Assembly: GCA_910577065.1 (NCBI GenBank)
Contig: CAJTLD010000034.1
Span: forward strand, 1,658-21,623
Direction of reading: 5' to 3'
Source of the DNA: an uncultured Lachnospiraceae bacterium
Lineage (GTDB): Bacteria; Bacillota; Clostridia; Lachnospirales; Lachnospiraceae
DNA length: 19,966 bases
A program made the translations under genes and the position numbers. Below, one piece after another: positions 1 to 7,070 of this stretch. The notes under the pieces are model-generated. The model was given only the letters and a program-made list of their open reading frames with translations, made no database searches and was not told the DNA's origin. Every line of letters starts with the position of its first letter. The first letter of the stretch is position 1.

Positions 1-42
1 CCCGGTATCCTCTTCTGCCGTAATAAATGTAAGTTCCTGCAT
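1..42 (-). CDS. RluA-family 23S rRNA pseudouridine synthase, N-terminal fragment (cut by window edge)
   Basis: Only the first 14 codons are inside the window. They begin at an ATG at 42 and read MQELTFITAEEDTG, the kind of short lead-in that precedes the S4 domain in RluA/RluD-type pseudouridine synthases. The ATG follows the lspA stop by 2 nt, and an AAGGGA ribosome binding site sits inside the end of lspA. Family knowledge: lspA followed by an rluD-like gene is a very common pair in Firmicutes, where the enzyme isomerises uridines in large-subunit rRNA. The product is inferred mainly from this neighbourhood, because no catalytic motif is visible in so short a piece. It is the last visible gene of the operon starting at 5119. 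Confidence 0.6.
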   Translation of the reverse strand, partial: MQELTFITAEEDTG

Positions 43-44
43 GT

Positions 45-581
45 TTATAAGTCCCTTTTCCAAAACAAAAGCCTTCTAAAAATCATATCCACATCTTCTT
101 CCCCGTAATAAAAACAAAACAGTATCATCAAAAATACGGTTGCCACGGAAAAATAAACGTCCGCTACATTAAATACCGGAAAGTTTATCAGCCTGAAATA
201 GAAAAAATCAATGACATAGTTGTTTATACAACGGTCGATAAAATTCCCGGCCGCGCCTGGAATCAGCAGGATGAACAGCAGATGCAGCGGAAGGTAACGC
301 TGTTGCTTTGGTATACTAAGATACAAATAAAACATCACCGCAATAGCCGCTACCGTAATTAGTATAAAAAAAGTCTTCTGTCCCTGCAGGATACCAAATG
401 CCGCCCCATGGTTTTCCAGATAGGAAAGTTCAAAGACGCCTGGCAAAATAGGTATGGCCGGCTTATGTTTTAAATGGCATACCGCAAGGTATTTGGTAAA
501 CTGATCAAACGCTGTCAGTACGATCATGGCAAATACGCCAAGAACCAATAAAATTCCGTTTTTCTTTGAAATCTGCCGCAT
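45..581 (-). CDS. lspA: Lipoprotein signal peptidase (signal peptidase II)
   Basis: A 178-residue integral membrane aspartyl protease that removes signal peptides from diacylglyceryl-modified prolipoproteins. About four hydrophobic segments are visible (near residues 10-27, 70-88, 97-115 and 138-158). The family signatures are present in order: DQFTK (26-30), GNFIDR (112-117), then the two catalytic aspartates, D125 in VIDFF and D141 in FNVADVY. Length fits the family (about 150-180). The ATG at 581 lies 6 nt after the aroB stop, with only a modest GGAG site upstream, so translation is probably coupled to aroB. A putative lipoprotein substrate, the D,D-carboxypeptidase at 6069-7070, lies in the same window. 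Confidence 0.95.
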   Translation of the reverse strand: MRQISKKNGILLVLGVFAMIVLTAFDQFTKYLAVCHLKHKPAIPILPGVFELSYLENHGAAFGILQGQKTFFILITVAAIAVMFYLYLSIPKQQRYLPLHLLFILLIPGAAGNFIDRCINNYVIDFFYFRLINFPVFNVADVYFSVATVFLMILFCFYYGEEDVDMIFRRLLFWKRDL

Positions 582-587
582 AATCCG

Positions 588-1691
588 TTACGCTCCGTTT
601 TGCTCTAATACCGATAAGATCGCAGTTAAAATCTGCTCGTCGGTCAACTGGGAATTGGCGTACGCATTGCCGACGGATTCCAGTAAAATAAACTTCACCT
701 GCCCGGCAAGCATTTTTTTGTCGGATTTGGTGGCGGAAAGGATTTCCTGCGCGGATAACCCGCAGACATGATCCATAAGGCCAAAATAAGCCAAAGTATC
801 TTTGATGCCGCCGTATTCTGCACAGGCGATATGTCCCAGATTACATGACAGGTGGCAGGCCGCCGCCATGCCGATTGCAACGCACTGTCCGTGGGGCAGC
901 TTAAAATCCGAAAGCTTTTCTATTGCGTGGCCAATGGTATGCCCGAAATTTAACAATGCGCGCTCTCCTTTTTCTTTGGGATCGCGTTCCACAACATCCT
1001 GCTTGATCCGGCAGCTTTTGTATATCATTTCTTCCAGTATATCCGGCTGTAAGTTTAAGATAGATTTAGCGTTTTCTTTTAACCAGGAAAAATAAGATGC
1101 TGATTTAATTAATCCGTGTTTTAATATTTCTCCCATTCCGGATAAAAACTGCTCGTTTGGAAGCGTTTTTAACAGGGAGAGGTTCATATAGACCAAGCGG
1201 GGCTGGTAAAATGCGCCGACCATATTTTTGTATTGCAGGAAATCAACGCCCGTTTTACCGCCGATACTGCTGTCTACCTGGGAAAGCAGCGTCGTGGGTA
1301 TCTGGATAAAATCTATGCCCCTCAGATAAGTTGCCGCGGTAAAGCCGGTCAGATCGCCGGTTACGCCTCCGCCAAATGCGATTAGTATATCATGACGGTC
1401 AAAATAATTGTTTATTAAATGTTCATATAACTTTTGTACGGTGTCCAAATTTTTTTGCGCTTCCCCGGCGGAAAAACAAAAAGTATGCACATTATTAAAA
1501 CAGGACTTAATCACATCTTCAAACGCTTTTAAGTGCAGTCCGGCAACCTGATCGTCTGTTACAATACAGATTTTTTGGTCGGATCCGTAACCGAGTTTTT
1601 GGATTTCTTCCGGCAGCTTCTGAAAATCCTGTTCGATTCGGATAGGATAACAGGGTTTTCCTTCATACGATACTGTAATAGACTTTGACAT
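588..1691 (-). CDS. aroB: 3-dehydroquinate synthase
   Basis: A 367-residue cytoplasmic enzyme converting DAHP to 3-dehydroquinate, the second step of the shikimate pathway to aromatic amino acids; it needs NAD+ and a divalent metal. The NAD-binding stretch FGGGVTGDLTG (106-116), the conserved TTLLSQVDSSIGGKTGVD (133-150), and the metal ligands E188 (GMGEILK), H251 (FGHTIGH) and H267 (LPHG) are all visible, so it should be active. An AAGGAG site sits 5 nt before the ATG. It lies 13 nt after ylmH and 6 nt before lspA, apparently within the operon of division and lipoprotein genes. No other shikimate gene is in the window, so its location is a little unusual. Confidence 0.96.
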   Translation of the reverse strand: MSKSITVSYEGKPCYPIRIEQDFQKLPEEIQKLGYGSDQKICIVTDDQVAGLHLKAFEDVIKSCFNNVHTFCFSAGEAQKNLDTVQKLYEHLINNYFDRHDILIAFGGGVTGDLTGFTAATYLRGIDFIQIPTTLLSQVDSSIGGKTGVDFLQYKNMVGAFYQPRLVYMNLSLLKTLPNEQFLSGMGEILKHGLIKSASYFSWLKENAKSILNLQPDILEEMIYKSCRIKQDVVERDPKEKGERALLNFGHTIGHAIEKLSDFKLPHGQCVAIGMAAACHLSCNLGHIACAEYGGIKDTLAYFGLMDHVCGLSAQEILSATKSDKKMLAGQVKFILLESVGNAYANSQLTDEQILTAILSVLEQNGA

Positions 1692-1704
1692 AAGAACTCC
1701 TTTG

Positions 1705-2472
1705 TTAACAATATTTTTTTAGAGAAACTTTTATGCGTCCTTTTCGTGTTTCTCCGCTGTTTCCTACATAGATAAATTTGCCGTAGCCGCGGATAGAAAT
1801 GACATCGCCCTCTTTGCACTGGTACGCGTTGGCGAAAGCCGTTTTGTCATTGACAAATACTTTTTGCGACCGGATCAGCGCCGCGCTTTTCTCACGCGAT
1901 AATTTAAGCAGGAACGCAATGATATTGTCTAAGCGGCAGGAGGAAATAATGCCTTCTATCTGTTCAAATTTCTGTTTAAAGGCAATATTTCCGGCTTCTA
2001 TATGTTCTCCGGATACGGCAGTACGCCGGATTTGCGTCAATGACTGTAAAATATAACCGGAAATACTTTCTTCACAGAAAATATAATGTTCCTGCCCGTC
2101 TGATTTGATATCTCCAATCCGGGAACGCTCAATTCCAAGCCCCATCAGGGAACCTAGAATGTCCCTGTGGGACAGCTTTTCGGCAAATTTCGGATGAGCG
2201 GGACGAAAACGCAGGCACACAATCGGAAAATCCGAATCAGTAACAGTGTAATAAGAAAGAGCCTCAGGGATAAATGCTATCATCTGACGCTCCGCAAATT
2301 CATATCCACCGAACAGTCGATATGCCGTATCTAACCTTGGTACCGCTTCATGAAACAGGCTTAACTCGTTTTGGTTAAGGAAATTACTGAATGTAAGCAT
2401 GCATTTTCGTTCCGCTAATCCGGATAAATCAAAAAAACGCTTCTGGATTAGAATTTCTTCGGAATGTTCCAT
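1705..2472 (-). CDS. ylmH: YlmH-family RNA-binding protein with C-terminal S4 domain
   Basis: 255 residues. The conserved central signature GSLMGLGIERSRIGDI lies at 107-122, and a C-terminal S4 RNA-binding domain occupies about 180-240, including IRSQKVFVND (200-209) and EGDVISIRGYG (221-231). Family knowledge: YlmH belongs to the ylm gene set beside ftsZ in Gram-positives and has been linked to ribosome-associated quality control (RqcP2-like) in Bacillus; whether that applies here is inference. An AAGGAGGAG ribosome binding site precedes the ATG at 2472. The gene starts 9 nt after the sepF stop, keeping the usual sepF-to-ylmH order, but the membrane gene ylmG normally between them is absent. 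Confidence 0.9.
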   Translation of the reverse strand: MEHSEEILIQKRFFDLSGLAERKCMLTFSNFLNQNELSLFHEAVPRLDTAYRLFGGYEFAERQMIAFIPEALSYYTVTDSDFPIVCLRFRPAHPKFAEKLSHRDILGSLMGLGIERSRIGDIKSDGQEHYIFCEESISGYILQSLTQIRRTAVSGEHIEAGNIAFKQKFEQIEGIISSCRLDNIIAFLLKLSREKSAALIRSQKVFVNDKTAFANAYQCKEGDVISIRGYGKFIYVGNSGETRKGRIKVSLKKYC

Positions 2473-2481
2473 AACTCCTCC

Positions 2482-2997
2482 TTATAGATCCGCATGGAGG
2501 CCGGAAGTCTGGAACGAATCTACGAAATCAAGCACGTCCCCGGAAATATCTACGTTTTCGGGAGAAATAATAATTATGTAACTGGAAATCTTCTGCAGAT
2601 TGCCGTTGATTGCGTAACAGGAACCTGCCGAAAAATCTATGATACGCTGTGCGATATCAATATCAAGCCCTTCTACATTTAAAATAACGGTTCGGTTCGA
2701 TAAGAGCGTCTCGGTTATTTCCCTAGCATCGTCTATGGAAGTAGGCTTGATAATGCATACCTCCATGCCGTTTAATCCTGTTTTTCTTTGGCGTATCGGC
2801 GTAACGTTGGACGCTTTTTTCTTTGTATCTTTTGCGGAATGTTTTTCTTCGGAATCCTGGTTTTTGCGCTCCCTGCGCTGGCTGATCCGGGTTACGTTCC
2901 CATCTTCCTCTTCCATAAAATCGTCGTCGTAATAATCGTCTTCTGCTTCATCCGGACTCAAACGCATGGCGTTTAAAAAGTTCTCAATCATTCCCAT
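2482..2997 (-). CDS. sepF: Cell division protein SepF
   Basis: 171 residues. The architecture matches SepF: a short N-terminal amphipathic stretch (MGMIENFLNAMRL) that would bind the membrane, a charged variable linker at about 15-75 (acidic run DDYYDDDFMEEED, then many Lys/Arg), and a C-terminal core of about 78-160 with VILNVEG (104-110), IAQRIIDFSAG (115-125) and the closing PENVDISG (146-153). SepF polymerises on FtsZ, anchors the Z ring and shapes the septum. It lies between yggS and ylmH as in Gram-positive ylm clusters. The nearest AGGAG is 13 nt upstream of the ATG, which is unusually far, so the exact start is slightly uncertain; an alternative ATG is two codons further in. Confidence 0.93.
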   Translation of the reverse strand: MGMIENFLNAMRLSPDEAEDDYYDDDFMEEEDGNVTRISQRRERKNQDSEEKHSAKDTKKKASNVTPIRQRKTGLNGMEVCIIKPTSIDDAREITETLLSNRTVILNVEGLDIDIAQRIIDFSAGSCYAINGNLQKISSYIIIISPENVDISGDVLDFVDSFQTSGLHADL

Positions 2998-3013
2998 AAT
3001 AAAGAAAATTCTC

Positions 3014-3709
3014 CTAATAATTTATTTTTAACCTGGCGCCGAAAATGCCTGTCCCAACGCGGACGATGGTGGCGCCTTCTTCAATTGCAGTCGTATAATC
3101 ATTTGTCATTCCCATGGATAAAACACCCATAGTTACATTATCAATGTTTTGTCTGGCGATGTCAACAGATAATTCTCTGATTTTTCGAAAATAATGCCTG
3201 TTATTTTCGGGATTTTCCACATATGGCGCAATTGCCATCAGGCCTTTGATACGCAGGGCATCCAGTTTTGATATTTCTTCTGCAAGCTGCGCCGCTTCTT
3301 CGGCCGGTATCCCAAATTTTGTTTCTTCAGAAGCAATATTCACTTCAATCAGAATCGGTACGATACGTTTGGATTTTTTCGCCTGGATATTAATTTCTTC
3401 CGCAAGACGGTAAGTATCTACGGAATGAATCAGCGCAACGTCCTGAATAATATATTTCACCTTATTCCGCTGCAAATGCCCAATCATATGCCAGTTGATA
3501 TCGCCTGGAAGTTCTTCCCGTTTCTGGCAGATTTCCTGCACTTTATTTTCACCGAAATTGCGGATACCGCATCCGTATGCCTCCGAAAGCATGGAAACAG
3601 GCTTGGTTTTACTGACTGCGATTAAGGTAACCTCTTCTCTCTTGCGCCCGGCATTCTGGCAGGCTTTTTGAATATTTTCCTCTATTTGTTTTAAGTTTTC
3701 TGCGATCAT
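3014..3709 (-). CDS. yggS: YggS-family PLP homeostasis protein
   Basis: 231 residues, a single-domain fold type III pyridoxal phosphate protein (YggS/YlmE/PROSC). The PLP lysine is K34 in AVSKTKP (31-37). Other family marks are FGENKVQE, the WHMIGHLQRNK block, a VNIASEETKFGI stretch, GLMAI, and the C-terminal LSMGMTNDY and VRVGTGIFG. Family knowledge: it has no established enzymatic reaction and balances cellular vitamin B6 and amino-acid pools; in Firmicutes it commonly sits directly before sepF, as here. An AGAGGTGG ribosome binding site precedes the ATG. It starts 18 nt after the HlyD-like gene and ends 16 nt before sepF, so these are surely co-transcribed. Confidence 0.95.
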   Translation of the reverse strand: MIAENLKQIEENIQKACQNAGRKREEVTLIAVSKTKPVSMLSEAYGCGIRNFGENKVQEICQKREELPGDINWHMIGHLQRNKVKYIIQDVALIHSVDTYRLAEEINIQAKKSKRIVPILIEVNIASEETKFGIPAEEAAQLAEEISKLDALRIKGLMAIAPYVENPENNRHYFRKIRELSVDIARQNIDNVTMGVLSMGMTNDYTTAIEEGATIVRVGTGIFGARLKINY

Positions 3710-3727
3710 AGCGCCACCTCTTTCTTG

Positions 3728-5119
3728 TTATTCATGGAGCAGGGCATTTTCTGTAATAGCGCTGCCGTCTAATGCAATATGGTCATACAGGGAAATCCCG
3801 TAATCTGTCCCGCTGCGTATAATGGAATATTCCTCGTTTTGGTAAATCGTATCGATCCGACGGAATACGGCGTAGCCTTTATTGATGCAGTAGATGCCCT
3901 CTAGTTTTGCCGTATCATGTATGGTATATGTTTCGTCGGAATTGGGCTTAAGCAGGATGTCTCCGTCCATAAGCTTGTCCCCGTCTATATAATAAGAATA
4001 TTCCGTGGAAAAATAAACGACCGGGCAGATAAATTCATCGGTGTGGTTTCCGTTTTTATCGGTTCTTCTGACGACAATGCCGTCTTCATTGGAATCGCCC
4101 CCTTTTTGGAAATATTCCATAGGAACGACAAAAAATTCTTTGTTGGTAATAGCGGAATTGGGGATTTTAAGCCCGGCGTCTTCTTCTAACAGAAATTCTA
4201 TGTCCACAAAGCGATCCGCCGCAAAGCGTATCATAGAGTGGGACAGGCTTAAAATAAAATATTTTGTACCGTCTTTTTCTTCTATTGTAAACGGAACGCG
4301 GGCGGTTGAACCGTCTTTTTTAAAGCGGATCCGGACAACGGAAGCGTTTTTCAGCTGCTTTGCCAAGTCCTCCCGCACCGGGATCATAAGCTGCCAGTCT
4401 TCTTTTACAATGAGTTTGTAGGCTGGATCCTGAGCCGTTACAGACGTTTTTTCTTTTAGGTTTACTTTGGAATAGGATGATTCGTCGAACATGGACAACG
4501 TAACGTCTTCCGGTTTGACCGATTCGTAGCCATCTGTATAATAAACTACAATTCCGGCTTTTGCCGCCTTTCCCGTGTGGAAGGTAGCGTTTTCTTCGGC
4601 CGTTGCAATCGCGTCTTTCATAGAAGATAACGCCTCTATTGTTACGGCTTCGGAAAGCTCCGCGTTCAAATCGTCCTTAAATGAATATACTTCATAAAAA
4701 TCCTGCGGACGGTAACTGCCGGTATACGCCGATATTCTGTTGTTGAGTTGGCTTAAGCACTCTTCATCCAACGAAGAAGTATCCTGGCTGGCCAGGTTAA
4801 TTTGTTCGGCTATGGAGCCGTCCGAGTCCACACTGTATACCAGTTCCCCGACGGAAGTTTTGGAAGCGTCCTTGATATAATAATTAATCTGACCGCTGTA
4901 GCCCGACGCCACAATTTCTTCCTGGCGCAGCGCAAGGCCCGTATAGGAATTGTCAATTGCTATGCTTCCGTGGATGACTTCATAAACAGAAATATGTGAG
5001 GTAGTAAAATAGGAATAAATGTAAAACATCAGATAAAAAAAAATGATTCCGAATATAATTAAGCCGATGTTGAAGTGAAATGGCTTTCGGTACCGAACAA
5101 CTTTTTTGTTTTTTGCCAC
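3728..5119 (-). CDS. HlyD-like membrane-anchored protein, N-terminal TM and lipoyl/adaptor-like domain
   Basis: 463 residues counted from a GTG start at 5119. A basic N-terminus (KNKKVVRYRK) leads into one transmembrane helix (about 18-38), then a large extracytoplasmic part. Soon after the helix there is a HlyD/biotinyl-lipoyl-like stretch (ALRQEEIVASGYSGQI, about 64-79), and late in the protein an IPNSAI segment as seen in HlyD-type adaptors. The GTG start is preferred because AAAGGCGG lies 7 nt upstream and a promoter fits just before it; the longer reading begins with TTG at 5182, inside that promoter. No ABC or RND transporter partner is encoded nearby. Position just ahead of yggS-sepF suggests a link to division or envelope function; this is inference. 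Family assignment is moderate. Confidence 0.7.
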   Translation of the reverse strand: MAKNKKVVRYRKPFHFNIGLIIFGIIFFYLMFYIYSYFTTSHISVYEVIHGSIAIDNSYTGLALRQEEIVASGYSGQINYYIKDASKTSVGELVYSVDSDGSIAEQINLASQDTSSLDEECLSQLNNRISAYTGSYRPQDFYEVYSFKDDLNAELSEAVTIEALSSMKDAIATAEENATFHTGKAAKAGIVVYYTDGYESVKPEDVTLSMFDESSYSKVNLKEKTSVTAQDPAYKLIVKEDWQLMIPVREDLAKQLKNASVVRIRFKKDGSTARVPFTIEEKDGTKYFILSLSHSMIRFAADRFVDIEFLLEEDAGLKIPNSAITNKEFFVVPMEYFQKGGDSNEDGIVVRRTDKNGNHTDEFICPVVYFSTEYSYYIDGDKLMDGDILLKPNSDETYTIHDTAKLEGIYCINKGYAVFRRIDTIYQNEEYSIIRSGTDYGISLYDHIALDGSAITENALLHE

Positions 5120-5126
5120 AATTATA

Positions 5127-5134
5127 CCGCCTTT
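5127..5134 (-). promoter_or_regulatory. Ribosome binding site deciding the GTG start of the HlyD-like gene
   Basis: On the minus strand the bases read AAAGGCGG, 7 nt upstream of the GTG at 5119. No comparable site precedes the TTG at 5182 that would give a longer protein. Confidence 0.6.
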
Positions 5135-5153
5135 TTTGTTTTTCCCAGATTGT

Positions 5154-5182
5154 ATTTTAACATGTTTGCCGCAGGAAAACAA
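5154..5182 (-). promoter_or_regulatory. Putative sigma-A promoter of the HlyD-yggS-sepF operon
   Basis: Minus-strand -35 TTGTTT (5177-5182), 17-nt spacer, and -10 TAAAAT (5154-5159) preceded by TG one base away, an extended -10. The predicted transcript would begin near 5147, leaving a leader of about 28 nt before the GTG at 5119. The -35 is weak (3 of 6) and the extended -10 compensates. This is an inference from base pattern only. Confidence 0.5.
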
Positions 5183-5242
5183 TCTGTCTTTTGCATAAGC
5201 CTGAAAAAAAATGACATACTATAGAAAAAGGAGGTATGTTTT

Positions 5243-5455
5243 ATGGGTTCAAAAGCATTGGATTATACATTACTGACACTGGTGATTATCGGTGCGGTCA
5301 ACTGGGGACTGATTGGATTTTTCCGGTTTGACCTGGTTTCCTTTTTGTTTGGAAATATGTCCTGGCTTTCCAGAATAATTTATGCACTGGTGGGAATCGG
5401 CGGCCTTTACCTGATCAGCGCCTACGGCAGGATCCGCAGCATTGAACAGGCTTAA
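5243..5455 (+). CDS. DUF378-family small membrane protein
   Basis: 70 residues, the only plus-strand gene in the window. It begins MGSKALDYTLLTLVIIGAV, followed by NWGLIGFF and a hydrophobic second half (about 43-61), giving two membrane helices. The LVIIGAVNWGLIG core with an FDLV segment after it is the DUF378 (YuzA-like) pattern. Function is unknown. A very good AAAGGAGG ribosome binding site lies 8 nt before the ATG. It diverges from the HlyD-like gene (start-to-start about 123 nt) and converges on the P-loop gene at 5512. The protein is short and basic at its C-terminus (YGRIRSIEQA). Confidence 0.9.
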   Translation: MGSKALDYTLLTLVIIGAVNWGLIGFFRFDLVSFLFGNMSWLSRIIYALVGIGGLYLISAYGRIRSIEQA

Positions 5456-5463
5456 GACATGTC

Positions 5464-5496
5464 TAAAAAGCCTTCAGGAAATATCTCCTGAAGGCT
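5464..5496 (-). terminator. Intrinsic terminator of the P-loop protein gene
   Basis: A perfect 11-bp stem (AGCCTTCAGGA at 5469-5479 pairing with 5486-5496) and a 6-nt loop. On the minus strand it is followed directly by TTTTTA, so it terminates the gene ending at 5512. Read on the plus strand the same hairpin has no T-run after it, but it lies only 14 nt beyond the DUF378 stop and may partly stop that transcript too. Confidence 0.85.
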
Positions 5497-5511
5497 GTCA
5501 TAAGTGTATGT

Positions 5512-5931
5512 TTACAGGGAAAGAATCACCTTTGCCTTTGCGCATTCCGGAAGGTCGTCTGCATTCTTGGATACGCTAAGTACAGTTTTTACATGATATT
5601 TTTCACTGATAATGTCTAATTTTTCAATTGCATGACGGATTTCGTCGTCTTTCATATTGGCAATTGTAAGGAAGCTGTCCAGATACATTTCCTCTAAATC
5701 ATTATCCTGCGATACGATCCCGCAGATAAAGCCCATAAATTCGTCACAATTTGTAATCGGATAATCCTTTACGTTGACAAGGCGTACTTTGTTGCTTAAC
5801 TCATACATATGTTTCTGGCTTTTGTCCAGATATACAATATTTCCATTCGCTGCCAAAACAGCGGCATTGGCCCTTTCTAAAAGATGTTTTGTTTTTCCCT
5901 TTCCTTTTTCACCTGCAATAATTTGAACCAT
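5512..5931 (-). CDS. Small P-loop NTPase-like protein of unknown function
   Basis: 139 residues. The N-terminus VQIIAGEKGKGKTKHLL is a beta strand, Walker A loop and helix; GEKGKGKT (7-14) fits GxxxxGKT exactly. There is no convincing Walker B: the best candidates are NIVYLDKSQ (near 31-39) and the late strand KTVLSVS followed by acidic residues. The length is much less than that of a full AAA+ or RecA domain, so it may be a minimal nucleotide-binding or sensor protein. I believe similar proteins occur in related Clostridia, sometimes under a 'PilT-like' label, but nothing here supports pilus function. It has its own promoter, a leader hairpin, an AGGAGG site before the ATG, and a terminator, so it is monocistronic. 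Function not assigned. Confidence 0.85.
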   Translation of the reverse strand: MVQIIAGEKGKGKTKHLLERANAAVLAANGNIVYLDKSQKHMYELSNKVRLVNVKDYPITNCDEFMGFICGIVSQDNDLEEMYLDSFLTIANMKDDEIRHAIEKLDIISEKYHVKTVLSVSKNADDLPECAKAKVILSL

Positions 5932-5960
5932 GGCAATCTCCTCCTGTTTTCTGTCTGTTC

Positions 5961-5977
5961 AGGAACGCTTTGTTCCT
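5961..5977 (-). repeat. Short inverted repeat in the leader of the P-loop gene
   Basis: AGGAAC and GTTCCT form a perfect 6-bp stem with a 5-nt loop between the -10 box and the ribosome binding site. There is no T-run after it, so it is not a terminator. It could be an operator half-site pair or an mRNA stability hairpin; no function can be assigned. Confidence 0.45.
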
Positions 5978-5988
5978 TCTTATGTTCT

Positions 5989-6017
5989 ATTATAGTAGCA
6001 ATTGCATGAAAATTCAA
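5989..6017 (-). promoter_or_regulatory. Strong sigma-A promoter of the P-loop gene
   Basis: Minus-strand -35 TTGAAT (6012-6017), exactly 17 nt spacer, and a perfect -10 TATAAT (5989-5994). The predicted start of transcription is near 5982, giving a leader of about 50 nt. It lies in the 137-nt gap after the carboxypeptidase gene; no T-run terminator is obvious in this AT-rich gap, so read-through from the upstream operon remains possible. Confidence 0.85.
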
Positions 6018-6068
6018 CTATAAATCCGATAATCTGCTGTTTTATTTTATATTTTTGTATATACTGTG

Positions 6069-7070
6069 TTATGATGCAAATCCCCTGAGGAGTTCGTTCA
6101 TATAATAATAAAGGTTGTTCCGGCAGTCCGCTTTCATGACAATGGATATTACCTGCTCTCCCGCTTCGTTCTTGCTTAACAGAGCCAGGCAGTAGCCGGC
6201 TGCGTTTGTCGTACCTGTTTTTCCGCCGATTACCATAATCCCCGACGGCGCGTCTTCCGTCCCTGCCAGGTATTTATTGGTGGATTTCCAAACCTGCTGC
6301 ATCGGCATCCCGGCTCCGTCTATGTAGTCCACCGTGTATTCTTTTGCCTGTATCAGTTCCAGGAAGCGTTCGTCTTTCATTGCCGCCTGGAATAGCAGGT
6401 GTAAATCGTAAACCGTTGTGTAGTGGTCTTCATCCGGCAGTCCTTCCGGGTTCACAAAATGGGAATCCAGAGCCCCAAGCGCATGCGCTTCCTCGTTCAT
6501 CAGTTCCACAAAAGCTTCTACGCTGCCGGATATGCCTTCGGCAATCGCTACTGCGGCATCGTTTCCGCTTTGCATGATAAGGCCGTAGAGAAGCTGGTGC
6601 AGCGTCATCTGATCGCCTTCTTTTAAATGGCAGACAGACGAATCGCTGGCCTGGTTGGCAGCATCGTGGCTAACCGTGTAAACGGCGTTTAAATCCCCGT
6701 ATTTTAAGGCAAGGTATGCGGTGAGTATTTTTGTCGTACTGGCAGGATACATTTTCTGATAAATATTCTGCGCGTAAGTAACTTCTTTTTGGGTCAGGTT
6801 AAAAACCCCGGCGGCGCCCGCTACATAAGACGACGTTTTGTCCGTCCCAAGATCCTTCCCGTCCGATACGCAGAGATTTTCGGCAAAATACGGAACCGTA
6901 TCCTGCAAAGAAGAATCGTCCGCCTGAATCAGCTGGTACTTTTTGGAAGTATCGTACAGATTGTAGGCGTTGGCAAAGGTTACTTCTTTTGATACCTTAC
7001 CGCAGCCGCCTGACAGCAGCGCAGCAGCCAGTACAGACAATATAATCCGTTTTTTATTTGTATAATTCAC
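6069..7070 (-). CDS. D-alanyl-D-alanine carboxypeptidase (S11 family), putative lipoprotein
   Basis: 333 residues. It trims the terminal D-Ala from peptidoglycan stem peptides. All three penicillin-binding motifs are present: S111-TT-K114 (SxxK), S168-G-N170 (SxN) and K284-TG (in IGGKTGTTNAAG). The N-terminus has a basic start, a hydrophobic run and LLSGGC with C23 as a possible lipidated cysteine. There is no room for the C-terminal beta domain and amphipathic anchor of DacA/PBP5 (usually about 380-440 residues), so anchoring by lipid is plausible. The start is a GTG at 7070, 17 nt inside the mgsA end, with GGAG and AGAGGAG upstream. It closes the mreB-to-mgsA gene string. Confidence 0.92.
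   Translation of the reverse strand: MNYTNKKRIILSVLAAALLSGGCGKVSKEVTFANAYNLYDTSKKYQLIQADDSSLQDTVPYFAENLCVSDGKDLGTDKTSSYVAGAAGVFNLTQKEVTYAQNIYQKMYPASTTKILTAYLALKYGDLNAVYTVSHDAANQASDSSVCHLKEGDQMTLHQLLYGLIMQSGNDAAVAIAEGISGSVEAFVELMNEEAHALGALDSHFVNPEGLPDEDHYTTVYDLHLLFQAAMKDERFLELIQAKEYTVDYIDGAGMPMQQVWKSTNKYLAGTEDAPSGIMVIGGKTGTTNAAGYCLALLSKNEAGEQVISIVMKADCRNNLYYYMNELLRGFAS

Noticed and set aside
5120..5182. Longer HlyD-like protein from a TTG at 5182
   Set aside because: The TTG lies within the putative -35 box and lacks a ribosome binding site; the GTG at 5119 has one at good spacing.
5191..5222. Possible plus-strand promoter for the DUF378 gene (TTGCAT with CATACT or TACTAT)
   Set aside because: Spacing is 18-20 nt with poor hexamers, and the transcript would start within or at the ribosome binding site. 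A promoter must exist but I cannot place it.
5455..5464. Perfect 10-bp palindrome AGACATGTCT after the DUF378 stop
   Set aside because: It is directly adjacent to the terminator and lies downstream of both converging genes, so an operator role is unlikely; short palindromes occur by chance.
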